Positions 28,336 through 36,430 of a stretch of 64,000 nucleotides of DNA are shown piece after piece. Position numbers and translations under genes: made by a program. The number at the start of each line of letters is the position of its first letter. Positions within the stretch are counted from its first letter, which is position 1. Under the pieces are notes generated by a model. It saw nothing but the letters and a program-made list of their open reading frames with translations, did not search any database and was not told the DNA's origin. Source of the stretch: Acinetobacter variabilis (lineage in GTDB: Bacteria > Pseudomonadota > Gammaproteobacteria > Pseudomonadales > Moraxellaceae); the NCBI RefSeq assembly GCF_000369625.1, contig NZ_KB850117.1:106446-170445 (forward strand). Direction: 5' to 3'.

Positions 28336-29436
28336 TAGGACTTACGCACTATTATTTATAGATTCTCTGTGGTAGCAGATGATTTTTATCGAGAATAAAG
28401 TCATCAATGAAGTTTTTGATAACTGGTCTAAATAATTTCTTCTGCCAACGATATACATTTTCAAAGATCCGCTCAAACTGGTTCTTTTGTATCTCAACGT
28501 AGGCCATCAAGGCTGAAAAAATATGATTCAAAATCAGTTTAGATCGTCTTACTTGAAACTTTTCAATATGACAAACCTGTTTAATCACCCGGTGATATTG
28601 CTCTATTTTCCAATGACTTGAATGTAATTCATGAAAACCCTCAAAGGACAATAAATCATCTTCATCTTGATGCACAATATAAAACCTCTGCTGTTCTTTT
28701 AACTGAGTCTTAAATAATTGTACAAAGCCAAAATCTTTGAGCCAGACCACTTGACCCTGATGGAAATCTGGCAATAAACGCAGTTGAAACCATTGTCCTT
28801 TTTCTGGGGAAACCTTACGGTTACAGTCGATACCAAACATAAATCGAATACCATATTTTCTTATGGTTTTTAGATTTCCAGTCGATGAATACCAACTATC
28901 ACCTGTAATAAATTGAATCTTTGCACCCCAACTGAGTACTTCACTTAACATATCCATAAAGTAATCATTCTTGGTTTTACTTTCAGATTTGTCATAAATT
29001 CGGAAATTAATTGGAATATTTTGACCATTTTGATCTGTCGCATACAAGGTAATGAGATTAATACCCTTGACGGATCGGTGGTGTTTGCCTGACCAAAAAT
29101 AGCTAACCAAGTCCATATGTTGACTATATGGTTTATCTAAAACAGTATCATCAATACTGACTATAAGTTTATTATTATCAATATGTTGAATTGATTCTTG
29201 ATATAGGTCGTGAGGTGTGTAGTCTTCACGCTCTAGAAAGCGATTTACACTATCATGCGAGATATTATAAGTCTCGGCAAGTTGTGTGCAGCTAATAGAG
29301 TTCGGTTCTGTCATGAGAAAGCCCATATAAATGGGTAATGTACAAGTTGCTGTAGAAGCATGTTTAATTCGTCTAATCACAGATACTTTATAAAGTATTT
29401 TAATACTTTTTTGAATCCGTCAATGCGTAAGTCCTA
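28336..29436 (-). mobile_element. insertion sequence with DDE (IS4/IS701-like) transposase
   Basis: Perfect 13-bp inverted ends TAGGACTTACGCA / TGCGTAAGTCCTA, 1101 bp, flanked on both sides by the 5-bp direct repeat GAAAT (28331-28335 and 29437-29441), a clean recent insertion. A lone partial copy of the end (TGCGTAAGTC) also occurs at 30281-30290, next to the giant recombinase gene. Confidence 0.88.
28352..29380 (-). CDS. DDE transposase, IS4/IS701-like
   Basis: 342 residues from GTG 29380. LIVSIDDTVLDKPYSQHMD carries the first Asp, KIQFITGDSWYSSTGNLKTI the second, and SSHWKIEQYHRVIKQVCHIE the Glu region (W-x2-E-x2-H-R-x2-K). The N-terminal helix-turn-helix (YNISHDSVNRFLEREDYTPH) is present. 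Full length, no internal stops. The exact IS name is not recognised. Confidence 0.85.
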   Translation of the reverse strand: MIRRIKHASTATCTLPIYMGFLMTEPNSISCTQLAETYNISHDSVNRFLEREDYTPHDLYQESIQHIDNNKLIVSIDDTVLDKPYSQHMDLVSYFWSGKHHRSVKGINLITLYATDQNGQNIPINFRIYDKSESKTKNDYFMDMLSEVLSWGAKIQFITGDSWYSSTGNLKTIRKYGIRFMFGIDCNRKVSPEKGQWFQLRLLPDFHQGQVVWLKDFGFVQLFKTQLKEQQRFYIVHQDEDDLLSFEGFHELHSSHWKIEQYHRVIKQVCHIEKFQVRRSKLILNHIFSALMAYVEIQKNQFERIFENVYRWQKKLFRPVIKNFIDDFILDKNHLLPQRIYK

Positions 29437-29500
29437 GAAATAGTAAAATAAGCTATTGTTTATTAAAAAAAACATAATTTTTTATTGAGAATTTAAGTTA

Positions 29501-29683
29501 CTAGAATATAAATTGATGTTTTTGATCTTCTGTACAATCCTCAATAAAGTTTGCAATTTCTTGCACGCTCCAATATTCTGTAGAACGCTGGTTATTCGCT
29601 TTAAATAAACATTTGATGATTGGATGTTTTTCAAAATCAGTTAGTGCTACTTCAAAATTGTCACGCTGCATTGAAGGTGACAT
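29501..29683 (-). CDS. hypothetical 60-residue protein
   Basis: Acidic and polar: starts MSPSMQRDNFEVALTDFEKH and ends in FIEDCTEDQKHQFIF. AGAAGA lies just upstream of the ATG but no strong signal. Could be a small intact gene or a remnant. No family recognised. Confidence 0.3.
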   Translation of the reverse strand: MSPSMQRDNFEVALTDFEKHPIIKCLFKANNQRSTEYWSVQEIANFIEDCTEDQKHQFIF

Positions 29684-30114
29684 TTCTTCTGCAACATGAC
29701 TTTATGCTGAATGATATTTAATAATAGCAAACTAAGCATAATAGGCACAAAAAACTGTTAAAGCGGTTTTAATACTTCTGTAGTAATTTTCAGGTTTCCA
29801 CGCCTGATTACAGATTTTGCTGTAACCTAATTATCAAATGGGTATCTTTTTCTTTGAGCAAACCAAATTAGAATCTTTTATTGCTTTGTAAATGAAAAAT
29901 ATAAATAAATAACGTATGGATCAAATTGAAAGCGAAGAAAAAAATCAAATTTGCGGATTTTCAGCGCTTTTAATCACTTATTAAGCTTAGGCTATTTCCC
30001 CTAAGGAATCATGTTACATAGTTTCCAGCAGCAGACAAAACACAATAGATAATGCGATGTTTTTTGGTTCTGTTGATCCATAAAAAATACTTAAGTCTCT
30101 ATTATTAAGCTATA
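29684..30114. other. non-coding stretch with no recognised feature
   Basis: 431 bp, AT-rich. No reading frame of credible composition, no inverted repeat of note. Probably relic sequence between the IS region and the giant recombinase locus. Confidence 0.5.
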
Positions 30115-30273
30115 AATGAGCAGCAAGAAATTTTCCTAGTCAGGTAAATGATATTCATGCACGCGTAGCTATCTCGAACGAATTCACAGAATTTGGCTGC
30201 ACTTACATCCAAGTTGTCACTTGAAATTAGCTCAATTAAGGTAGCGCTGTCTTTCAAACCTTTGTGTAACAAA
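30115..30273 (+). repeat. right-end remnant of an IS17-like element
   Basis: Matches the last ~160 bp of the element at 6.4-7.46 kb: NDIHARVAISNEFTEFGCTY-like, then CCTTTGTGTAACAAAGC without the final CCC. Joined at 30274 to TGCGTAAGTC, the end of the IS type found at 28336. Confidence 0.65.
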
Positions 30274-30294
30274 GCGTGCGTAAGTCATATATAC

Positions 30295-33200
30295 TTAGAT
30301 TCTGATATGATCTCCAATCGCTAAATATCGTACACTCAACCACGTAAGTACCCATCGCACGGCGCTTAATGACGCTTGTTGAGACATTATTCTAAAATAA
30401 TCATATTTATTATGTTTCATCACTACCGGAAAAAACTGATGTTCTATAAGAAGTGAAAGCATAGGTTTATCTTCTGCGGTAAAATGCATCAATACTTTTG
30501 TTACATTACTTTCATACAACCATTTTTTTATTAACCAATTATAAGTGTCTGATTGGTTTCGTTCTAAATAATCAAATCGCTCTAAAATCTCTTGTGCGGA
30601 ATTAAAATCTACAGCCCTTAGTAATTCAGGCAAACGTGCTAATTTCCCTTGTGTCAATAATGGATGTTTTCCTATATTTGAACCACGTTTACCTGAAGGA
30701 ATGTTTGACATCGTAATTAAAGCTCTCTTCCAGGACTCAATATCTAATTGTGGCTGCCCCTGTCCAGAAATAAGATACCGCTCAATATCTTCAATCTTTT
30801 GAAACAGGTCGTGTTTAATTACTTTACCCGTCGAATTCCCTATTTTTTGAGCATAGATTACCCACCTCTGACTTTCTATTTTTTTGAGCACATATTTTTC
30901 GATGGTATCTCTCAACTCATAGTTTAGATTACCATTCTGTTGGTTAATCGCTTGGAAATGCCTGAATAAATTACTCCGACTCATGACTCGGTTAAAAAAT
31001 GCAGTATGTAAATTGGGTTGCTGTTGTTGCATGCTATAGGCATAAGTAGCTAGAAATAAGATATGAATATAATGCTTTAATGTTGTCGATTCATGTAAAT
31101 GTCCAAGCACTCGACTAATCGCCTTAATCCCTTGCCCAACCTGTCCTTCATTGCCTACTAGCGTATTAAATTGCTCATTCGATGGCATCCAAGTTTGTAG
31201 CCATGGAAGTTCTATCGTCAGCACTTTAAAATCCACCACTGTTTGCAAACACTTTAAAGTATATGCACTTGCAAACGTATGTCTTAAATGATGTAAGCTG
31301 AGATCAACATCTCCAGTGACTTTCTTTAATATTTGAGATATTTGATCAAAAAAAGGCCTATGCCCACTATTCTCATCAGACATTAATATTGAATCTTTTT
31401 TATTCTTATAAATATTATCTAATCCCTTTTGAATCGTCTGACTTAATAAATTCATCGGAACAACACGTTCTGATCCAAGTGTTTTTAACTGATGCTCACC
31501 ATAAGGACGAATTCGGAGCATATCTTCATCAATATCTAAGGGTCGTAAATGAAGTGTCTCTGAACGGCGTACACCCATCGCCGCAGATAAACGAAAATGA
31601 CGCTGAATCTCTAGACGTAAAGCAGCATCATTCACCCCAGATTCTACAGATTGTAATATTTGAACGATCTGCTGCACTTCATTTTTTGAAAAAACTTTAG
31701 CACTTGCTTGATGCGCTGTACACTTGTGTAACTTTATACGATCATTATTTAACTGAATTAAAAAATCTCTAAAGCGATTCCACGCTGCGAGATGCTTGCG
31801 GTGTGGAAAATGCTCTTGCGTCAACTCCATCCATTTTTGAAATACATCTTCATCAATCTGGCTATCTTTTGTTAAATCTTCTGAAAACCCCAATATACCT
31901 GCACTGACAATGGCCAAATGTAGATGAATCATATTTCGATTCTGTAGACTTAACTCTTCTGCATCACAGCGTAAAATCAACCATTGCACAAAGCACGTTA
32001 ATAAATTGACTGAGTAGTGATTCGTTTTATTATTGGCAAGCTGTTTAAGCCAAATGCTTGACCTAGACTCACCTTTTAGTTGCTGAATCATCACTAAAAT
32101 ATCAGACAAATGTAGTTGCTCATCGCCTATTTCTATTTCACTTTCAGGCTCAGTGCTATCTAAACCTATGGTTAATTTTTCATATTCGGATAATCGTAAT
32201 AATTCATTTATTGAAAGATCTTCAGTCAGGACTTGGCCTGATATATAACCTGCAATCAACGGAGTGCTATTTAACATCACCTTTTGCTGTAAAGCTTTCA
32301 ACCATTGAGCTAACGATAGAGTTGACTTAAGTCCTATTTGTTTTAAATATGTATTAAAACACTTTTGCCAAGCCTTTCTTTGTTGATCTTTTGACTGTGC
32401 TAAAATAATTTTTAATCGGGGCTGTAGATACTGTCGGTCTACTAAAATTAAAGTCGAGACATAAGGACTTAACAGTACTGTACGGCGTATCTTCGTCACA
32501 GATCTATCATTATTCACTGCCAGCTCAATAAGCCGACTATATCCCATAGCGACTATAGGCTGATCAGAAGCAATAAACTCTAACATTGCTTGTAAATGGC
32601 TTACTCTGCACAATTGTGAATACATCGAGAGTACAACCAGCAAACGTCCTATTTCAACATCAAAATTTTGATGTTCAGGTAAATGTTCTAAATCCCTCTT
32701 AATAACATCAAGTAAGTTTTGTTCTATATAACACCATGTACTAAAACTATTTTCAGATGTCAGCCATGTACGATGCGCCTTTTGAGGTAGCTGAACGAAT
32801 AAAGGAATTTTCGCTTCATCGCGAATATAAGCACAATATGCTTTAATCGCTTGAGGCAAATCAATATTTTTATTTTTAGCTAAATTTGAGGCTAATAGAT
32901 GTCCAAGCTCTAAAGCTACTTGTGGCTCAGGATTTTCCTCAAAAATCAGCGGATAATAGGACTTATAGTCTGGGTTTTTGAGCCATTCTTTTACATCATT
33001 TTCAGAAAACTCTATTCTAGGCTTTGTCTCTACCTGTACTGTTTTAGTCTCTTGAGTTAAAACAAATGTTGGAATATCCTTGATTTTTAAAAAATCAAAA
33101 TCTTCAAGACACTCGAAACCTAATTGTTTTTGCAAGTTTTCTTGTACATCAAGCCACTGTTTTTTAAAGGCTGATACAGGAAATACGGATAACATATCCC

Positions 33201-35346
33201 ATGGATGGCGACCCCTTACCCAGTGCCCAAGTCCAGCGTCCTTGAACCGTCCAGGTAACTGATTATAATCAGAGCGAACCAACTTCCGTGCCCAATTTCT
33301 AACTAAACCTTCAATCTGATGAGGAGCACAAAGTTGCACAGCATAAGATGATAAATCAACACGTGGTTCAATTTGCTCCCCTAGCATTCCCATCAAACCA
33401 CGTAAACCTTGAATCTGTTTGATCAACGCTTGCGTCAATGGCACATAACGATCGGTTGATTCATCTTGATGATGTTTATCTTGAATCAATGCCCAGCCTT
33501 GCTGACTGATCCACTTTGGAAAGGGCTGCTTAATTCCTCGTCCTGCAGTTGCAAGATTCATCCATAATGCTGTATACAATGTTAAGTTATCAAAGAGCGT
33601 CTGCCAATCTTTCTGTTCGGCAGCATGATTTATTCTCTTTTTTATTCGTGTAATTTCATTTTGTATTTCAATAATCTTTATTCCAATTGGGCTACCCACC
33701 CGCTTATTGGAAGAGTATATATATTCAGGAATATTAATTTTTATCGTTCTTAAACAAGCAGCCCAGAGTTGCTCAAGTTGCCTCTGTTCAAAAGAGGCAT
33801 AATGAATCAAGTTATCATAATTTCGACCTGATGCATTAGTCACTGCTTTAACGACAGCTAAATCACCTTGGCTATGATCATATAACAAACGTGGAAGAAT
33901 ATCTCGAATGCTTTTGAGGCTGATTTCTAGCTCTTTAGGTACACGGTTAATCAGTTCACTCACGTCACGTTCAACTGCCATATGATGTCTTGTAATCCCA
34001 AGATTTTTGACTTGACTCACTAAATCATTGAGTTCAATCGGTAAAACCAAATGTAATTCATTGGTCCATGGCACATGAAATTTAGAATCTTCTGGTTTTT
34101 TTTTGAGTGTCGGTGTCCCTGCAAACACACTTAATACATATGCAGATAAAGTATGATCATACTGAATAGCAATATTATTCTGATCTGCATTTTGACTAAA
34201 ACGAGGCGCTGTTAATTCACTCACCGAACGTCCTGTGAGTAAACTTAATATTAAAGCTAATTTTGCGCGTAAAATTAAGCTGGTATCAGTATGAGATGGT
34301 TGACAGAGCCTAAACACTTCTTGAATCGAATTTAATGACAATCGCCATTTGGTCCAAACTAAACCAACATTTGCAGCTTCAACATGCTGAGAAGTAGACT
34401 TAGATGCATAAAACCCTCGAATTAAATCGGATTGTTCTGCCAAAAAAAATGTAAACAATGGCTCCAATGGTGGTTCATCTTCTTCAATCTCATCATCCTC
34501 AAATACTTCAGATACTAGACCACGATGAATTTCATCTACATCCTCTAAAGGTTGAATAGCAATACTTAATGAGCCGTATCGTTGCAAGATCAGTTTTCTA
34601 TGCTTTAAACCTATACGGTGTAAAAATTCTCGACGTTTTTTGTTATTTTTTTGCCGATTATTTTGCCAGATTTGTGATAAAAATAGCTTTAATGCATAAT
34701 AAATTTTATTTAATTGTTCATCTTTATTATGAACAGACATTAACTGAATCAGTTGTTTCGGCGAATTTTGAAGCAGTGATGCTTTTACATCTTCTAAATT
34801 CTGTGTATTACCAGCATCACCTAATAGCCTAATCGCTAAAAAGGCATTGTACACACGAGATCCTTTTTGATCTTTCAGCTTTATGCTTCCATCACTCGTT
34901 AAATAACTACTATAAAGCTCTAGAGTATGTACTTTTTTTTGAAAGTTAAATATTTGCTCTAAAAACCAAATAATTACTTTATCAAAACTCTCATTATTTC
35001 GACTTCGTCCTGCTTGAATCAATAGCAAATCACAAATTCCACTGTCTCCAGTGTATGGACGTAGTGGCGTGGGTGTATGTCTGTTTCTATCTATTGTTTC
35101 TGAGAAAAAATGTGAGTATTGATCAGAATACTGTAATGTACTAATGATCTTTAAAGTATTAAGCTCATCACGAAATTCTGGTAATTCATCATCACCAACC
35201 AATGTGAAAATTCGCTGACAAATGACAACAATACCAGCTAAGCTATAATGTACACGTAACAAAAATAATGCTTGGATAAGTACTTGTTCTTCTATGCTCG
35301 CATTCTGATTCATCCATTCTAGAAGCTGCTTAAAATAAATATTCAT
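30295..35346 (-). CDS. giant (1683-residue) tyrosine recombinase with two recombinase-like modules
   Basis: Near the C-terminus is a complete tyrosine-recombinase active site: MGVRRSETLHLRPLDID (Arg I, ~1258), a lysine turn KTLGSERVVPM, SLHHLRHTFASAY (H-x-x-R, ~1352-1355), VLGHLHESTTLKHYIHI (His ~1415 and the nucleophile Tyr ~1425). About 250 residues follow, far more than in XerC-like enzymes. An N-terminal module (~365-710) repeats the layout in degenerate form: LLTGRSVSELTAPRF and later AGLGHWVRGRHPW, without a clear Tyr. The start has a strong AGGAGGAGG and overlaps the upstream gene by ATGA, so both are made together. Such length is exceptional; I do not know a characterised homologue. 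Substrate DNA and role unknown; a self-mobile element or module integrase is likely. Confidence 0.8.
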   Translation of the reverse strand: MNIYFKQLLEWMNQNASIEEQVLIQALFLLRVHYSLAGIVVICQRIFTLVGDDELPEFRDELNTLKIISTLQYSDQYSHFFSETIDRNRHTPTPLRPYTGDSGICDLLLIQAGRSRNNESFDKVIIWFLEQIFNFQKKVHTLELYSSYLTSDGSIKLKDQKGSRVYNAFLAIRLLGDAGNTQNLEDVKASLLQNSPKQLIQLMSVHNKDEQLNKIYYALKLFLSQIWQNNRQKNNKKRREFLHRIGLKHRKLILQRYGSLSIAIQPLEDVDEIHRGLVSEVFEDDEIEEDEPPLEPLFTFFLAEQSDLIRGFYASKSTSQHVEAANVGLVWTKWRLSLNSIQEVFRLCQPSHTDTSLILRAKLALILSLLTGRSVSELTAPRFSQNADQNNIAIQYDHTLSAYVLSVFAGTPTLKKKPEDSKFHVPWTNELHLVLPIELNDLVSQVKNLGITRHHMAVERDVSELINRVPKELEISLKSIRDILPRLLYDHSQGDLAVVKAVTNASGRNYDNLIHYASFEQRQLEQLWAACLRTIKINIPEYIYSSNKRVGSPIGIKIIEIQNEITRIKKRINHAAEQKDWQTLFDNLTLYTALWMNLATAGRGIKQPFPKWISQQGWALIQDKHHQDESTDRYVPLTQALIKQIQGLRGLMGMLGEQIEPRVDLSSYAVQLCAPHQIEGLVRNWARKLVRSDYNQLPGRFKDAGLGHWVRGRHPWDMLSVFPVSAFKKQWLDVQENLQKQLGFECLEDFDFLKIKDIPTFVLTQETKTVQVETKPRIEFSENDVKEWLKNPDYKSYYPLIFEENPEPQVALELGHLLASNLAKNKNIDLPQAIKAYCAYIRDEAKIPLFVQLPQKAHRTWLTSENSFSTWCYIEQNLLDVIKRDLEHLPEHQNFDVEIGRLLVVLSMYSQLCRVSHLQAMLEFIASDQPIVAMGYSRLIELAVNNDRSVTKIRRTVLLSPYVSTLILVDRQYLQPRLKIILAQSKDQQRKAWQKCFNTYLKQIGLKSTLSLAQWLKALQQKVMLNSTPLIAGYISGQVLTEDLSINELLRLSEYEKLTIGLDSTEPESEIEIGDEQLHLSDILVMIQQLKGESRSSIWLKQLANNKTNHYSVNLLTCFVQWLILRCDAEELSLQNRNMIHLHLAIVSAGILGFSEDLTKDSQIDEDVFQKWMELTQEHFPHRKHLAAWNRFRDFLIQLNNDRIKLHKCTAHQASAKVFSKNEVQQIVQILQSVESGVNDAALRLEIQRHFRLSAAMGVRRSETLHLRPLDIDEDMLRIRPYGEHQLKTLGSERVVPMNLLSQTIQKGLDNIYKNKKDSILMSDENSGHRPFFDQISQILKKVTGDVDLSLHHLRHTFASAYTLKCLQTVVDFKVLTIELPWLQTWMPSNEQFNTLVGNEGQVGQGIKAISRVLGHLHESTTLKHYIHILFLATYAYSMQQQQPNLHTAFFNRVMSRSNLFRHFQAINQQNGNLNYELRDTIEKYVLKKIESQRWVIYAQKIGNSTGKVIKHDLFQKIEDIERYLISGQGQPQLDIESWKRALITMSNIPSGKRGSNIGKHPLLTQGKLARLPELLRAVDFNSAQEILERFDYLERNQSDTYNWLIKKWLYESNVTKVLMHFTAEDKPMLSLLIEHQFFPVVMKHNKYDYFRIMSQQASLSAVRWVLTWLSVRYLAIGDHIRI

Positions 35347-36023
35347 GGCCTCCTCCTAAGACGATAGATCCATGCTTTCTTAAAGTCTGTTAAAGCTAAA
35401 GCAACTTCTGCCGTTGGTGCCACACGAACAATTTGCTGCTGATGTTTTTGATAAAGTTCCTCTAATCGAGGTAAAAATACAAAAAAGTCAGCTATGTGAA
35501 AATAGGGTTGCACAGACTTGCAAAGCTCCTTTACTTTAATTTTTTCTAATAGCAAAAGCTTCTGGGCGATATAACCGGCTAAAACATTTTCGATTAAAAA
35601 AATACCACTAACTACCGGTGGTGCCCAATCTACTAATTTTTTAACAAAGGAAATCGGCAGCTGTTTAAAAAAATGCTGTGTATTTAAAAATAAAATCATT
35701 TCTTCTAAATCTAAATGCTTTAGTCGAAGTTGGTCTGCAATCACCATCTTATCCTGTGCTTTATCCGCTTTCCCCCAATGTCTTTTTTTCACACTGTTCT
35801 CTATAGTTTTTACATTACTTAAATCCCTAGCGACAGCACGCAGTAATTTGCGATATGTCGCGAGCAGTAGTAATGCTTGATTTTTAATCACCTCTGAAAA
35901 CCCGCTCGTTTCCTCATCAAGTAACAGCATTTTCAAAACTAAAACAGGGCATGGTTTTTTAAACCTGCCTTCAGAAATTGTTAATGCGTCAATGAGCAAT
36001 GGAGTCATCATTTTTTTCTGCAC
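35343..36023 (-). CDS. unknown protein coupled to the giant recombinase
   Basis: 226 residues from GTG 36023 (ATG at 36011 also possible). No family recognised. It is helical and basic at both ends: a lysine/arginine-rich middle (SVKKRHWGKADKAQDK) and a terminal FKKAWIYRLRRRP. No membrane helix. Its stop overlaps the recombinase start (ATGA), the arrangement of obligate partners. By analogy with small accessory proteins of multi-subunit tyrosine-recombinase transposons (Tn554 TnpC) it may be a DNA-binding or directionality factor, but that is inference only. Upstream is a TGATTTATA tandem repeat (about 36119-36146). Confidence 0.55.
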   Translation of the reverse strand: MQKKMMTPLLIDALTISEGRFKKPCPVLVLKMLLLDEETSGFSEVIKNQALLLLATYRKLLRAVARDLSNVKTIENSVKKRHWGKADKAQDKMVIADQLRLKHLDLEEMILFLNTQHFFKQLPISFVKKLVDWAPPVVSGIFLIENVLAGYIAQKLLLLEKIKVKELCKSVQPYFHIADFFVFLPRLEELYQKHQQQIVRVAPTAEVALALTDFKKAWIYRLRRRP

Positions 36024-36173
36024 CGGTAAATTATTTTTAGCGTTACAATAATAGAATATTATAGTCCCAAAATTAACAAAATTAATTCAAGTAGATTTTA
36101 TATTTAATAAAAAAGTATTTGATTTATATGATTTATATGATTTATTTACTAACTTTATTTTTATACTAAATCA

Positions 36174-36322
36174 AACCAAATGGCAATATTTCCGCGACTC
36201 ATGAGTGCTCGGTTATATGCGGGCCAATTGGTTGTGCGGTAGATTTTGTGTGTAGGCTTCTTCATTTGAAAATTATATCGCTGAAAAAGCCGTTACAGAT
36301 AGGTTTGTGCAACAAAGCCCTT
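36174..36322 (-). repeat. left-end remnant of an IS5-family IS903-group element
   Basis: The terminus GGGCTTTGTTGCACAAACCT reads inward from 36322. The minus strand then encodes the transposase start MKKPTHKIYRTTNWPAYNRA and NRGNIAIWFD-like residues up to about 36174. It is a different copy from the others in the window: closer to an intact sequence but only 149 bp long. Confidence 0.75.
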
Positions 36323-36430
36323 AGTTGAAAAAACTTTTAGATTTCATGCTCACACACCACCTAAAACGAAAAATATCTAATTGATTTTACAGGCTTTTAA
36401 TTTAAGGTTTTATTCTACCCACTCGCAATA

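Noticed and set aside
30115..36322. The giant recombinase locus as a composite transposon between two IS17-like copies
   Set aside because: Only a right-end relic (30115-30273) and a left-end relic (36174-36322) remain. Their orientations do not form a composite unit and neither has a transposase.
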